Positions 1 to 12,614 of a DNA stretch of 64,000 bases are shown piece by piece. A model generated the notes under the pieces. It was not told where the DNA came from. It did not search any database and saw only the letters and a program-made list of their open reading frames with translations. Numbering within the stretch: the stretch's first letter is position 1; every line of letters begins with the position of its first letter. Made by a program: the position numbers and the translations under genes. The stretch lies in contig JAYGXS010000007.1 of the NCBI GenBank assembly GCA_036362985.1, forward strand, positions 18,509,320-18,573,319. The letters are read 5' to 3'. This DNA is from Ligula intestinalis (lineage: Eukaryota; Platyhelminthes; Cestoda; Diphyllobothriidea; Diphyllobothriidae).

Positions 1-2150
1 TGCGATCTGCAACGACCTCCCACACACCGAGGCTTTCCCTACGTCTGCCGAGCTCACCTTGAGCACAGCTAAGCATCGTCCTTTAAACTGTGTAAGATTC
101 TCGATAATAAAGGTTGCTAAGGTCCTTTCCAATGCTGTGGTATAAACGGTCACTTGATGTGGAAATAGAATCCTATTTCTATTTTAGTATCATTTTTTCA
201 GTAAGCATGCATCTCTCCGCAAAATCCCAAGTGGATATAATTTCCTCTGTTCACAACAATTGCCGCTCCGTCCTGCATTGTAGTGTGATACGTTACCTTC
301 GGCCGTAGAGAGACCGATCGACAAAACGTTCGCGGTATATCCTTTCGAAAACCCTCTCGAATCCCATCGCTAGAGAGAGATGCTGTCTCTAGTGAGGGAT
401 TCACTGTCCTACCCTATGCCAACTATCTGACACAATTAAGCGGTCCTCTTGGCGTGATAACCGTAAACCTTTTATACGCTCGCGAATATGTCCTCCATCA
501 AGGCATGAGGAACATTACTGCCGTCATGATTAGGTTTTTGCCTTATAAATTATTTTTCGAACTTCTTTTTTCTTATGGAGCCAGTGCCAGTAAACCTGCT
601 CCAGCCTGAAATTCAAGCTTGGCTCCGTGAAATAGCTATATTTACACCCCAGTGAACAGTTGTTTTGAGAGATAGTTTATAATCTCGGACACTGTAGAGT
701 GGTTTATTGCGAATTTTACTTCCTTGTATATATTACTGAGAAGCTTTCAGTTCGATCTACAATTTATTTCTGGAAAAGCGAGTCGAGGTGATTTCTCTTC
801 CGAGATTATGAACAAATGGGAACAGTTTTAAAAAATATTTTTAACCAACTCGTATGAATAGCCTAACTGATTTGCAGTTGAATCTGTTTGATTCATATCC
901 TTTTTATTGTACACAATTTTCCGCTGCCTAATTATGTATAACGACTGTTTTGCGGCCGATGCATATAATAGCTCGAAGAGATGATCTATAAAATCCAGGG
1001 AGTTAGGATGGCCGTCTCTGTTTTCATAGCCATCATCAGTCAGCCAGGTTTCGTAGAAACCGATTTTTTTAGCCACGAAACAGCAACTGAAGTTAAAGTG
1101 CCGGCCTTAGCTCGTGATTCTTATCTGGCATATGCATTGAGCATGCTTTTTGGTTAAGTTTACCTAGACAGTCTTCTGTGTACTCAGCATATTTTGATGA
1201 TCATTTGTAGGGTAATTTATGGTGACAGCTGAAAAGGTACAAAATTTATCACACCACCACTGAGTCATGAGTGTATTGTCCTATCAGTCGCGGTAAGAAA
1301 TCATATGATTTAATATATGGGAGCCTAGTTTAGTCGTCTTAAATTACGGTAGTGAATATAAAATCGAAGAGCACTCATATATTCTGAAAGTGTTTGTTCC
1401 TAGACAGGAGTTAACCAGTGACCTGGGTTCTTTAATGTTAAGCTAGGAACAACGTGATTCGTAGCCATGCAAACAGCCCCTATTTTCACGAAAACTCCAG
1501 TTGATCGGCTTCACATACGTTGTAAGTTTAGAAATTATAATAGCTTAAACCGTTGACTTTGAAAAGTTTTTAAAGTTTTCAAAAGTTAAGCTGCTGTTCC
1601 AAATTTCCTTCTACTGAGCTTTAAATGGTTAATGTTAAGCAAGGTTTCACTTCTACACAAATATATTAGTTTCTTTATCCTGAAGCTTTAACGTACTTTT
1701 ATTCGATAGACTAGATAAATTGATATCATTGAAAATGATTGGACAGTTCACCTCTTTCGGAAAAAACGCGGTCTTCTTTGACATGTAAAAGATTTTAATA
1801 TGCGAGCTATTAGATTAAGTCCTAAAACTCAGCCAGGTTGATGAATGTCCCTCGCATGATAGACCATACTTCGACTGGAAGACGCGCTAATGGCTCAATC
1901 GTGGCATCAAACTGGACAAGCAATAACAGAAAGATCTGGGTCTAAATTAAAGGTCATCCAGATTTGACGTTGGATATAACTGGCTCATAAGAGCTAGTTA
2001 GCCAGAAATAGGAATCGAAACCTCTGTCGATACTCGCCTGTTTGCTAGCCCCCACCCCTTAGAGGTACAGTTAGACGAGTGAGTTACATTGCCGATCAGT
2101 GAGCACCTACTGCCACAGTGTATCTTCTCGATCGAAAGAAACAGGGAACC
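1..2150. other. No recognisable gene
   Basis: AT-leaning sequence with short random open frames only. No domain, tRNA fold or repeat family that I could match elsewhere in the window. Confidence 0.6.
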
Positions 2151-2157
2151 GGGACCA

Positions 2158-2305
2158 GGGCGGAGTGGTTAGAGCGTCTCTCTTCTGACTTACAAGGTTT
2201 TGGGTTGGAGCCTCGGGAGTGGCCGAATCCGGGGCTGCATATGGCTAGCTGATGAGGGCTACTCGGCCAGAAACGACCGTCCCAGTCCCCTTGCCTTTTG
2301 TTGAT
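2158..2305 (+). mobile_element. SINE family S1 copy (tRNA-derived)
   Basis: Starts with a tRNA-like head (GGTTAGAGC, then a degenerate B box GGGTTGGAGCC), followed by the family body: CTGATGAGGGCTA, a GCCAGAAA box and CCCAGTCCCCTTGCC. These three blocks recur in the same order in more than 15 places in the window. The copy is diverged. Confidence 0.7.
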
Positions 2306-2309
2306 AACA

Positions 2310-3490
2310 TATTTTTACATGCAAATGTGCATACTGTGCAGCCTTGGTGGTCCTAACACTTGTGGCACTTACGCATACTTTGTAAAGTAGTTGGAGCTCC
2401 AGTCGCTTAATTCCTTGCTACGGTACAAGTGAATTTAAAATTTCCTGAGAGCAAACAACGGGGTGATAGCCCGTTACCCATCGTTAAAGAGGCGATTCCA
2501 AATTAAAAACGCCCACATATACCTGGTAAATGCCCAAGGTCTTCCAAATATAAGTGTGATTCATAAATGACTGAAAACGGTAGATAAGCTTCGAGTTTTG
2601 TCTACAGGTTCACGCAAATATTGGGCAGGTAGTCTCAAAAGTTTATTTCGTCGAAAAGATCACGACTGTCTGATAGCTCGCCAGCCATGTTTTTTATCAA
2701 ATATGCCCATTGCCAGCGCATTTTTACCAGGTATCTTCGGCTGTAAAAAGCTTTACATACGAAGATAGGCCGTTGTTTGTCGTACAGTACAAAGTAATTT
2801 TTAAACCGTCTTTTGCGTTTTCCGATATGTATCGCGTCAACTGCTACCCGTCGCTGCATATCACTGAACGCAAGAAATGGGTTATCGAATAAGTTAAATT
2901 TGCAGTTGAAATGAATGCGGAAATGGCAAGCTACACAGAGTCTCTTCAACGGAAACGGGACGCATTATAGAAGAAAGAAAAGAAAGGTTATAATGCCAAA
3001 AGTATTTTAATCCTAGGACTGGAGATTAATGGTCAATTTGACCGTTTACGCCTGTTGTAACCTCATACCGTAGAAAAAGAAAACGATTCAAGGGATAATC
3101 TTTTAAAAGCTGAAGATCTGCATTTGCATATTCTGTTTTATGGCAAAGTTGGAAACATGCATAAAGGAACTTGGCTGAAGAATAAATGTTTATACCGAGA
3201 AGAAATATGGTCAACCGAATCAGAAGGAGAATGTATCTGCAACATCGAGCCAAATAGTTCTGTTCGAAGACGTTGAGGTAGAGGCATCGGGCAAGGTGAA
3301 AATCTGCTCATTTTAGAAACTTCCTTCTACATATTTATGGTATATTAAAAACTTTTTCATTGCGGTATCCACTGCGTTTTACACAACGTAGCGCTCTACT
3401 TTGCCAGAGTCCTTCTAATGAGCGAAATTTTTAAACATTCTACGAAAATGTGAGCCTTACTTGAAGAGCAATCCCTCCATCTATTCAAAC
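2310..3490. other. No recognisable gene
   Basis: Unique-looking AT-rich sequence. Overlapping open frames on both strands at 2635-2949 have no domain or plausible splice context. Confidence 0.55.
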
Positions 3491-3494
3491 TTTT

Positions 3495-3650
3495 TTTGAG
3501 TTAACCCAATTGTAAAAAACTCGCGGCGTTTGGCGGGATTTGAACCCACGCATCAGAAAAGACCTTTGCTGGAGGTCAATGCTCTAACCGCTAAGCTACA
3601 AATGCCCCGCCTCGCGCCGTGAATTTAATCACACTTGTGTCGATATTACC
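3495..3650 (-). mobile_element. SINE family S2 copy, tRNA-like part
   Basis: On the minus strand: TAGCTTAGCGGTTAGAGC (A-box region) and GGGTTCAAATCCCGCC (B box), ending in a TTTTTTACAATTGGGTTAACTCAAA-type tail. It looks like a tRNA gene but belongs to a dispersed family with a non-tRNA body, and its partner copy lies head to head immediately downstream. Confidence 0.75.
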
Positions 3651-3985
3651 CAAATTGGGTCAACTCAAATCAAGCAAATCTGCCAAACCTCCTAATAATT
3701 AAGTCAGCCTTGTAATCATTCTGGTGGATTCTAGATGATTGCTTAGGAAGTCCTGCTTGGGCAGTCAGCATACTGTTCCGTATTGGTCAATTACATGTGG
3801 GTGGTAAATTTGGGCGGTTAATGTCGACCCAAGTGTGATTAATTTCACGGCGCGCGGTGGGGCGTTTGCAGCTTAGCGGTTAGAGCATTGACCTCCGGCA
3901 AAGGTCTTCTCTGATGCGCGGGTTCAAATCCCGCCAAACTCCTCCAGTCTTTTCACAATTGGGTCAACTCAAACTAAGCAAATCT
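3651..3985 (+). mobile_element. SINE family S2, longest well-preserved copy
   Basis: Order of parts: GGGTCAACTCAAA flank; body with CATTCTGGTGGATT, GCTTAGGAAGTCCTGC and TTGGGCAGTCAGC; GTGTGATTAA; then a tRNA-like part with TAGCGGTTAGAGCATTG and GGGTTCAAATCCCGCC; ending TTTTCACAATTGGGTC. The A and B boxes are intact, so polymerase III transcription is possible. Related copies: 15641-15904, 41941-42440 and 56805-57195. Confidence 0.8.
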
Positions 3986-3989
3986 GCCA

Positions 3990-6790
3990 GACCTCTTAAT
4001 ATTTAAACTTTGCAAAGAAGAGCGTTGGTGATATTTACAGCTCGAATTGGATTGCTACAAATGAAGCCGTCTTCCTTAACAATGACGAATCAAAATTTGT
4101 GGTGCCATCCGGCACAAAGTTATAACGATGAAGTGCATATAACTGTGACAAAGCAACCCGAAAAAAATCAGGAAAATAGGCACACAAATTTCCCAGGATA
4201 TTAGGGTTAGTGCAAGGGCTTGTTCCAGAGTTGAGGTTAAAGGTAGGATTTGACCATGCGGATCTGTACCTTTCATTACCATCGGCGTTTCGGGAGAGTT
4301 CTCATTCCGGTACGTTGCCGCTAGCTCCTTCTCCCCACTATTATTTCTTTCAACGGAATTAGTCAGTTCTGTTTGCATTTTTCTGCACTGACTGTGACTA
4401 ACTTTACGTGAGTTGTACCCATTTCTGCCCCCACGGCTCGTGTACCAATAAAGAGCGATTAACTGAAGAGGCGCTTAATAAGGCTCTGTAAAATACGACT
4501 TTTATTTAATAGCAATCTTTTTTATGTCCTGTTATGGCGGATACTAACACTCGGCTGCCCACTTTAACGACTGGAACAATTTTCAGCGGCTCAGTGACAC
4601 CCAGTAACGGGCAGAATTGTCCTCTGTATTTACGTCTGAAACACTTCAGCGAGGGGTATTCGCGTGTGACCATGTAAGCCACAGGCCATTTATGGGCAGG
4701 GCATGGGAAGAGCTGTCAGTCATTCAGGCAATGCAACCATTAAATTGTCTGCACACGACAAAAAAAATGCAAAGAATGTGGGTCCAGTAGACCACGAAGT
4801 TAACTAGAATTATTTAGTTACCTACGCCAGTCCACGTGCATAGTATTTTCCATAAATCATTATGGATTGACCGACTGCCTTGACTGTACTTTGAAATGGA
4901 AGACCACTAACTGTAAAATATGGAGTTCATTTAATTAGCCGTGTACGATATGGTTGCTCCCAATGCAGGACCTTAACTCGCACTTTTAGGGATGCCCTGC
5001 CTACCTGTCTAAATGGCATTGATTTCCAATTGGGATAAATTGCTTTTTCCAGGAATTAGTTATGGTAGGCTGTTCACTTGTAGTCCATTTATGGAAAAGT
5101 AAAGTCGCGGTTAGCCATTCCGTTTTTCACTGAAAGAAACTAAATCACAGGCATTTTGACTCCTTTAACCTTCTACGCGTGTAAGCAAATTCGCGGAATT
5201 TGCAAATACCGATCTGTCTTCTCAGAAAAAAGTGAAAGTTACCAGTAATCGGTGTATTAGCAACATGCGGTCTAAACACTTACAAAACGAAGGTTATATG
5301 AAAACCCTTTTAAACGTATGCATGATGTGGTGAATACAGCGGTGAAGCGCAGGGCATGCGTTTGGTTTTGCGGCTTCCTGCGTGTTGCCCGATGCCTTAG
5401 GGCCCCAATCAATAAAAGTGACTACCCCAGACACGCCGTGGACCGAAAGAAATGTTCTGACTAATCGGCTGTTTCGCGGCAATCATGGGTCACCAGTGCA
5501 CCACGAACCTAGCGAGGGGAAACCTGAAATAGACCTTCCCGCCGCCTGAAATTTCTGCTTTTGCGTTTGATATCTACGTTCACCGAGTAGTTACCTGCGC
5601 TTGTTCATTGTTTATGATAGGTTCGACAGGATTTTTGGCGCATATTTACGGCTAAAATACAACTCTCGGCTTTGATAATGATACTTTTGAAAGACTGTTC
5701 GCCTTTCTTCCCTGTTTGCTGGCAGATTGCTTTATAAATCCGTAGCAGAAGAACCGCTGGTAAGGGAAATTGCTTCTATTGGTGTAATACTGAAAGTAAT
5801 GAAGGCAAAGTAAGAAATGCATTGTTTGGAACTGTATAATTAATTGGGCATGATAGTAGTGGGCATAAGTTGGACGCTGGATTTGGAGGGTTGTTGCGTT
5901 ACTGGGATACAGTTAGGTTTGGTGGTTATTTTAAGGTATAAATTGGTTGTATTTTAGCCTAATTCCTTCCATTAACAGAACGACTACCTGGCTGTTTGCC
6001 TTTGCACATGCATTCAGCCTACCAATCACTTATATAGTGGTCGTTTAAATGGCTATATGAATAAAAGCAGGGATTGCATCCCTAGTAGCTAGGATAATTC
6101 TTCAAACGATGGCTTTTATTGCAAGGAGCCTGTGTCAGCTCTTGATATTTGATATAGTAAGAATGATAATGCGTGAAGAACGTTCCAAGGAGGCAGATTT
6201 TCCAGGACTGCAAATTTAAATCTTGTCTGTCGAGTGAGTGAGTGAGTGGATTCGGCAAAGCAGCGGATGTTATGAAAATTCACCAGGTTAATCTATTTTT
6301 ATTATTCACTTAATCCAATACATTACTTGTTGAATGGAACATTTTCTACCTCTAAATGGGACATTTTCCACGAGTCAAACTGACGAGATAGGCTGATTTT
6401 AGGAGTTCTAAATGATCGACAGTTTTCAATTGCGATTTCCTGGGGATGTGTCAATAGAAGGCGTAGCGTTCACGAAGCCCGGGAAGCTATTTTGACTGCT
6501 TATCTTCGGAAACTGCATGTAGCCCTCAGTATATGGCGTATTTTGTCTGGTGCCGTTTCATATCTCATAGTTGGCACCGGCAACATCAAGGAGGATGCAT
6601 CATATAAAGAGGGCCTTTCAGTAGAAGTGAAAAAGATCGGGATGGCCATTTCTGGATTACAGGCCATCGCCAACCAACCATAGCAAACTTCAGATTGTTG
6701 GATAGTTTGGGGTTGGACAACGGATTCCAATCAATGATACAAGCGAATCAACACGTACCGCAACCATAACTAGGGTTTCCTGTTGCTCTC
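3990..6790. other. No recognisable gene; short S1 scrap and GAGT repeat
   Basis: No supported coding region. A (GTGA)n-like run lies at about 6230-6250. A minus-strand S1 fragment (GGGATGGCCATTTCTGG, the reverse of the family GCCAGAAATGGCC box) lies at about 6639-6680. Confidence 0.5.
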
Positions 6791-6879
6791 GACCAGACAA
6801 CGGTCCAGTGGCGCAAAGGTAAGGCGCTGGATCGTCCAAAACCAAAGAATCCTCAATCATTCAGACCTGGAGTTCGGTA

Positions 6880-7290
6880 TAACTGGCTGACGGTGGCCAT
6901 TGTCATTTCAGCCATCCTTGTCAGAAATGTTATTCTGCCGCTGTGCGGCTGCTGGTTGGCGATCGAGAGTGAGAATCAACGCACACTGGAACAAGTGCGT
7001 CCCGTAACCTAGTGGTGAGCTTACACTCATAACCTGTATGGTCCTATGCATGAGCATCTGCGTGAGTCACACTGAATATGAGGATGCCATCTGAATGGCA
7101 AATTCAATATCGATGTGTCGGTGATCAAAGTATCAGGAGATAAATCTTCATTTGTGCAGATCTGGGGTTAGGTATGGCTGGCTGATGACGGCTAATAGGC
7201 CAGAAATGACCGTCCCAGTCCTCGGGATTAATTTTACCCCATAACTGCCTGCAAAGGGCGTTACTCTCAAGCCGAAGGCGCAAAGGAACG
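6880..7290 (+). mobile_element. Two degenerate SINE S1 pieces
   Basis: At 6880-6990: GGTATAACTGGCTGA and GCTGTGCGGCTGCTGG, body and tail blocks of S1. At 7160-7290: GGTATGGCTGGCTGATGACG, GGCCAGAAATGACC, CCCAGTCCTC and a tail with AACGAGTTTGTCCC. Both lack a readable tRNA head. Confidence 0.6.
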
Positions 7291-7559
7291 AGTTTGTCCC
7301 ACGACCGCACCATTACCACCATTAACCCTCATCTGATGACGTCAAAAGTGAAGGTACCTGCGTGCGCAGCCAATTCCTCATAGCCATTTGTCTAGTCCCC
7401 TTGCACGATTTCATCCCTTTCCAACTTAACGGACAGCTTCACTTGTCCCGTTGCAGCTCTGCTGCTGGATGACTGGGTGCTGGGAACCTATTCTCGTTGT
7501 CCCTTATCCATGTCACCACTTTGCAAGAGCGTAACCTGCATCCAGTAACTTTTGCTGCT

Positions 7560-8130
7560 ACTGCTGCTGCCTGACGCTTTGCGTGTGCTGGACGCTCATT
7601 ACGCGCAAGTGAGGACTCTTACCCCACCCCCGGACTGGTTCTATGTGTGTGTTCTCTATCCAGTCTAATTAAGACTGCCTAATTGTTTGCCTATTACCAT
7701 AGCAGCGACCTCCCGCTCTCCACCTCTGTCTCTCGCACACGCGTGCGCGCGTTCTCTCGCTCACTAACCTGTACCGTAAGCTCGCTCTTGTTGTCCCCCC
7801 CTTCCCCCGGCGTCTGGGGGGTAGGGCGCAGTGACAGCAGCAGTAACTGCTCCAGTTGCACCTTCGCTACTGAGCTGGCATGACGACTACGGTGTGTTGC
7901 ACACACCCCCCCCCCCCCCCCCCCCCCCAGCAACAGGCCTGCTCTCGCTCTCCTCCCTCCCCCGCCCATCTGGCCCCTACATAGTTAATTAATTGACACA
8001 ATGAAAGTCAATTAGCCTCAGAAGGCCTCACAGCGAGAGAGTGCGTGAAGAGGAGGCGCCGGGGAAGACAGTTATTGTGCTTCCGGGCCAGAGCAACTGA
8101 ACGGCTGTCCAGTAGATTAGGAGAGGGGCA
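7560..8130. promoter_or_regulatory. GC-rich non-repetitive island with homeodomain-type sites (candidate cis-regulatory element)
   Basis: GC- and CpG-rich block between AT-rich repeats, including a pure C run at about 7907-7928. It contains TTAATTAATTGAC (7984-7996) and CAATTAG (8009-8015). No open frame with coding character on either strand. Regulatory function is inference from composition and motifs. Confidence 0.25.
7907..7928 (+). repeat. Poly(C) tract
   Basis: About 22 consecutive C. Similar tracts occur at 18018-18043 and 33209-33235. Length is prone to assembly error. Confidence 0.9.
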
Positions 8131-8944
8131 GGGTTGGTGGGTCTGCGATATGCTCACAACGACAGAGCAGCAACGAACAGGGAGATATTAGATATTACAC
8201 TCGCGCTTCCATATTCGCGAATTCAAGAAATTTTCATTGAATTTTTTTGATAGATTGTGAATTGTTGCGCAGTCCTCCAAAAGGCCTGCAGAGGAGAGCA
8301 TATTGAGCTGTTTTCAGTGAACTAAAAGTGTTCTTTATTTTAAATGTAACATTAGTGGAAAAAGGAAGTGGTTCATGAAAATTTCCCTGTTTTTTTGGGG
8401 GGGGGAGGGGGTGGGGCCGGGGCGTACACGTAGTCTCCTTTCCTATGGAAAGGTTTCAAGTTATGTAAAGTACTGCGCTGTATGTTCGCAAGGTTTATCC
8501 CATTTTGAACGCTTTGTGGAAAAATAGTGATAGTAAGCAAAACTAAAGTTTAACACAACAATTATAAAATTTCTATTAGTTTCCATAGCAAATGCATGTT
8601 GTATCGAGTCTAAAAGATGACAAACACATCGTGGTGGCAGACTACTGGGTGGAAGCCTTGGAACTAATTAAGCAAACTTCTCTATTTTGAACGCGTTCTG
8701 GAGAAGACAAATAGGGTGACCTAAGTCATGCAGACATAGGAACTCCTTTATCCACTATGAGAAAATTGAATCAGCAGCGTAACTTAACTTGGTGTTCCGG
8801 TCGGAAACCGAACTCCTCGCACGACCTCTCCCCCAAAGAAGTCCAGCAGACGGATCCCCTCTCCATGAAGAGGAGAACTCTGAGTAACTGTGATTTATTG
8901 AGTATACCATGAAGTCACCGTCATTATTTTAGCCGTAGTGCAGT

Positions 8945-9895
8945 ACCGTACAGTAGATTTCCTATCTCATGTAAACACAATCAAACGTATAAAGCGGGTT
9001 TTTCATTCGAACGGATTACGCGAGTTGGATTGCAAGGTCGATTATCTTTAGACCTAATCTTAAGATATTTTAGTTATGTTATAATGCCGATTTTTGGAAG
9101 AGCTTCTCTTTAAAAAGCCAATTTTTAAAAAAATAGCCTCACAAGTAGCATGAACTTCCTTATCATGTTTGATGAGCATGTAAATTTAAATGTAGTTCCT
9201 AGAAAACATGCACACAAATATGTTTCTTTGCACTCATTGTGTAGCGAATTATGTCTTCTTTTAATATTATGCCTCAAAATAGGGTATCTTTAGGGTTTGA
9301 AAAAATTTCATAAATCGCCCATTAATTGTTACGCCTACGTACATTCAATGTTTCCAAGCTGCATGCCGTATGCATTCTGTTAAATAAAAATTAAGAATTT
9401 CTCAATGCAATGAGGAAGAGATCACATGCTGCTCATAAATTTACCAATCTACCTATATCCTGTTGTATGCTTCATAGACCAAATTAACGTTTTTACAGAT
9501 ATGGGTTATTATGAATGAATGTTTCCATGTCTTGAAAATCTCATAATTAGTCAATTTTGGAAATTTTCTTCAAGTATGCACATCACAGAAGGCATCATTT
9601 GTTACGAAACTGATACAAGATTTATTTGCGTATGTTTTCCACGAAATATATTTGAATTTATAATTTGGTTGTAACTCCCTAAGAAATAGCCGTGGTATTT
9701 AGATTGCCATTTTATACAGAGTCAAAAATAAGCTTGTTCAAAGGCTGACATCGTACCCTAAATGTAACATCTTGAGATAAGGTTGCACGATACTCAGTAT
9801 TACAACCCCACTTAAGTAATTTGTTTTGTTTGAAAGCATGTTTCAAAATCTTGGCTGACATTTCATGAGATATGAAATGTGCTGTATCAGCGGTG
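8945..9895. mobile_element. Foldback element, family F, copy a (long terminal inverted repeats)
   Basis: The left end (ACAGTAGATTTCCTATC) is inverted at the right end (GATATGAAATGTGCTGTA). The arms continue inward for hundreds of bases: for example ATGCCGATTTTTGGAAGAGC on the left mirrors GCTTGTTCAAAGGCTGACAT on the right. It has no coding capacity. Blocks such as TAAATTTAAATGTA...AACATGCACA and the TAGGGTTTGAAAA...CATAAAT centre recur in copies b-i. Confidence 0.75.
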
Positions 9896-9924
9896 AGTAC
9901 TCACACTACTGCTTTTATTAGACA

Positions 9925-11299
9925 CTAGCGTGGAAGCCCGGCTTCGCCTTGGCTTCCTTACCCACTGTTGTCCCTCATGAAGGAAAAAGGTAAGTGTCCT
10001 CTGCAGTAAAACCTTTTGAAACAATTAATACGTACGCGGGACAAGCAAAGAGTAATGTAGAACGGTATGGAAAGGCGGACAACTGTAAGTGTGGCACCGG
10101 AAAAGAGGGACGTACGTAACCATTGAAGGAAAACGTGGTAGATAGCAAAGGTAACAGTAGGGAGAACACACGTAAAAGTAATAATGGGAAGGACGGAGGT
10201 AGGGTAAAACGGTACAGGGAGGAAAAAAGAGCCGAATTTTGAGTGACGAGGGAATTACAGGAGGGACGGTCATAAGTGGGGCATTAATAGAAACCGTAAG
10301 GAAGTGGAAGATGTAACCATCAGACCAACGCTTCATGGTAAACAACATTCTTCGAAATCCCGTTATGTGCCCAGGCGTATAAATTCTGTTTTGAACCAAA
10401 TCGAGGTATGGCAACATAGAGTTGGCCGTGGGAAAAGCCCGATTCTTCAAGGGGAAGTCCCGCCACCTTGAAGGTTTGACCTTGAGACTTGTTGATGGAC
10501 ATTGCAAAGCAAACCTTCATGGGAAACTGCAGTCGCCGGAAATTGAAGGTGGTATCGGACGGGATGATGGGAATGCGGGGAATGTAAACAATTTCCCCTT
10601 TCGCACAATCGATAATAATTGTGGCCTCTATCAGATAGCTCATCAGATGCTGACTGTCAACTCAGTGACATTGCATAGCCGTGGTGCGTCCAGATTTCTC
10701 ATGAGCAGAATCGGCATGCTACCTTTCAGAATCAGTTTATGGGAAGGGAAGCTAGATATTTCCAAACTGTTCAGGAATTCAATGGGGTAATTAACGTAAT
10801 CTGTGGGATGTACTGTTGTATCGTAGTATTTGTACAGTTTTTCCACACCTGGCAGAAGGTGGGTTAGTCTCTCGTTAATGGCATTGACGAATTTGTTTGT
10901 GGGGGCCAGAATTCCGCGCTCGCTGAGCCACTCAGCGTCGGAGAATTTGGTTTGGACGTTTGGGAAAACGTTTTCTCTTAGATCTTCGCCACTGCTCACC
11001 AAATTTGCAACCAAAGCAAGGGAGATGCGTCCGGTTGCATCGGTTTCGATTTTAGCTTCACCAATCTTCAAGATATTAGTGGAGAACTTGCCGGACTCAT
11101 TATTAGCATTTAAGTGAAATCTCATATGGGTTGTGAGTTCCAATGGTTTTATCATATACCATAACGGTGAATATTGCAGGCAGTACTTTACCTGATTCTC
11201 CGAGGGGGATATCGCCTGCAAAGACCCCCTGCTGCGTTGGTCAAAGGGGTGGTGCGTGAATTGGCCCTTAGGAGCAGCAACTACTTGGGCGGCACCCAT
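9925..11299 (-). mobile_element. Helitron, 3'-terminal half
   Basis: On the minus strand the element reads helicase C-terminus, about 390 bp of non-coding DNA, a hairpin with a 7-bp stem (GGAAGCC/GGCTTCC, plus-strand 9932-9957), then ACG and a terminal CTAG at 9928-9925 followed by T. This matches the established Helitron 3' end: a hairpin shortly before CTRR, inserted next to T. The 5' end and Rep domain are not recognised, so it is truncated near 11230-11300. It begins 30 bp after foldback copy a. Confidence 0.85.
10320..11230 (-). pseudogene. PIF1-like helicase of a Helitron, C-terminal fragment
   Basis: Two adjacent minus-strand frames are needed. The first, 11230-10644, gives LTTHMRFHL, GEAKIETDATGRISL, VFPN, LSERGILAPTNKFVNAIN, VNYPIEFLNSLE and LLMRNLDAPRLCN, the order seen in Helitron PIF1-family helicases. 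The second, 10643-10320, gives GEIVYIPRIPIIPSD, RLQFPMKVCFAMSINKSQGQ, FSHGQLYVAIPR and KNVVYHEALV then stop, i.e. motifs V and VI and the usual C-terminus. A stop and frame change at about 10643-10650, and loss of the Walker A half, make it a pseudogene. Its role was rolling-circle transposition. Confidence 0.9.
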
Positions 11300-12600
11300 A
11301 CTTTATCTTTACGCCAAGCAGCTATTTCTTTTTTCAGTGCAGTGTATTGTGCTCACTTTCAGGATGCTTTGAAAATATTATTTCGGTCATATTCAAGGTA
11401 TAGGGTCGAGAAATGAGCACTTTTTCATTATTTTTACCAAACATTTGTCAGTCCTCCTGATTTGCAACATGTTCAGGAACCTAACCTCCTGACTGCTCTC
11501 GTTATTTCTGTATTATACGCCAGAAGACCAGTTGACGAGCATAATCTCTAAATGTGCGAGCAGGGCAGTAATAAACTCATCAAATTGTTACCACAAGCGT
11601 CAGTCCATTAGGTGGAACAGGTCTGAAGCGCCAAAACCCGGTCGCGATAGGGCGACAGCTGAAAAGGCTGTTGATTATAATTGGGTTGAATGAGAATAAA
11701 TGCTGATTAAACGAGATAGATTGATGGCAATGGTAGTGAGGTTGAGGAAGAAGAAGAAGAAGAAATGAGTCAATGCGTAGGACAATTTTGATTGTGACGG
11801 GGAAGTGTTACTACGAATTTCGTTTGATACATGTGAAGTCGGATGAACTAAAATGGCCTCACACCTATCAGAATGTTAAGACCAAATGCATACTCGGGGA
11901 AAGATTTGCAACTTCAGAGCAAATCCTTGGCGCGTCTGACCCCGCTCTAACGGACAGTCTTGATTGTTTTTAAGAGATTACATGATTTACTCATCACAGT
12001 GGCCTAGAACTCTACCAAAAGACTTCACTCAAAACCGACACCTTCAAGGGGAACAAACCAATGCGATACATGTATTCCTCATTCATTTCATTCTTCTGGT
12101 TTCATTCATGGTATGTCAGGCTTGCCACCAGTGAGCTCGTTATATTATTTGTCCTAGAAGCACTTTGATTCGCTTCTATTGGGCTGTCTTGTCTTTCTAA
12201 AGTTTTACAGGCGTTTATCATCAGTAGGCTGCTTTTGACCGGAAAAAGTTGGAATAACGTATGCAGATACAGTCTTTGTTAATATATCCAAGGGAAATTT
12301 CTTATGTTTAATCTTCAGAAAAACAGCTTACCTGTGTCTATGAAATGTATATTTTGATAGTATACATTTCTTCGCAACGTTCAAGCAACTGAAAGACATC
12401 CAGATGAGCGCTTATCGACCCGCCAGTGTATTAAGTATCTACATGTTTCAATCACTGTAACTACTGTGGAACTACATAGTAGACTCTTGAGTATATTTAA
12501 CTAGGCTGCTACAAAACCTGACGTGAGATCAGTTCAAAGGCATGAGTTGATTGCCTGGGTACAAAGTAATCCAGTTTCACATTTTGACTCCTAGGCCAAG
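11300..12600. other. No recognisable gene; short GAA repeat
   Basis: (GAA)n at about 11746-11764. An open frame at 11773-11973 is short and featureless. Nothing else recognised. Confidence 0.5.
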
Positions 12601-12614
12601 GAGATGACGCAAAA

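Noticed and set aside
3531..3946. Two apparent tRNA genes
   Set aside because: Tails and bodies match other dispersed copies (15641, 42056, 56805), so they are SINEs rather than functional tRNAs.
7694..7969. Gly-rich minus frame
   Set aside because: Created by the poly(C) tract.
10025..10507. 160-codon minus-strand frame
   Set aside because: Overlaps the real helicase frame in another phase and the Helitron 3' non-coding end.
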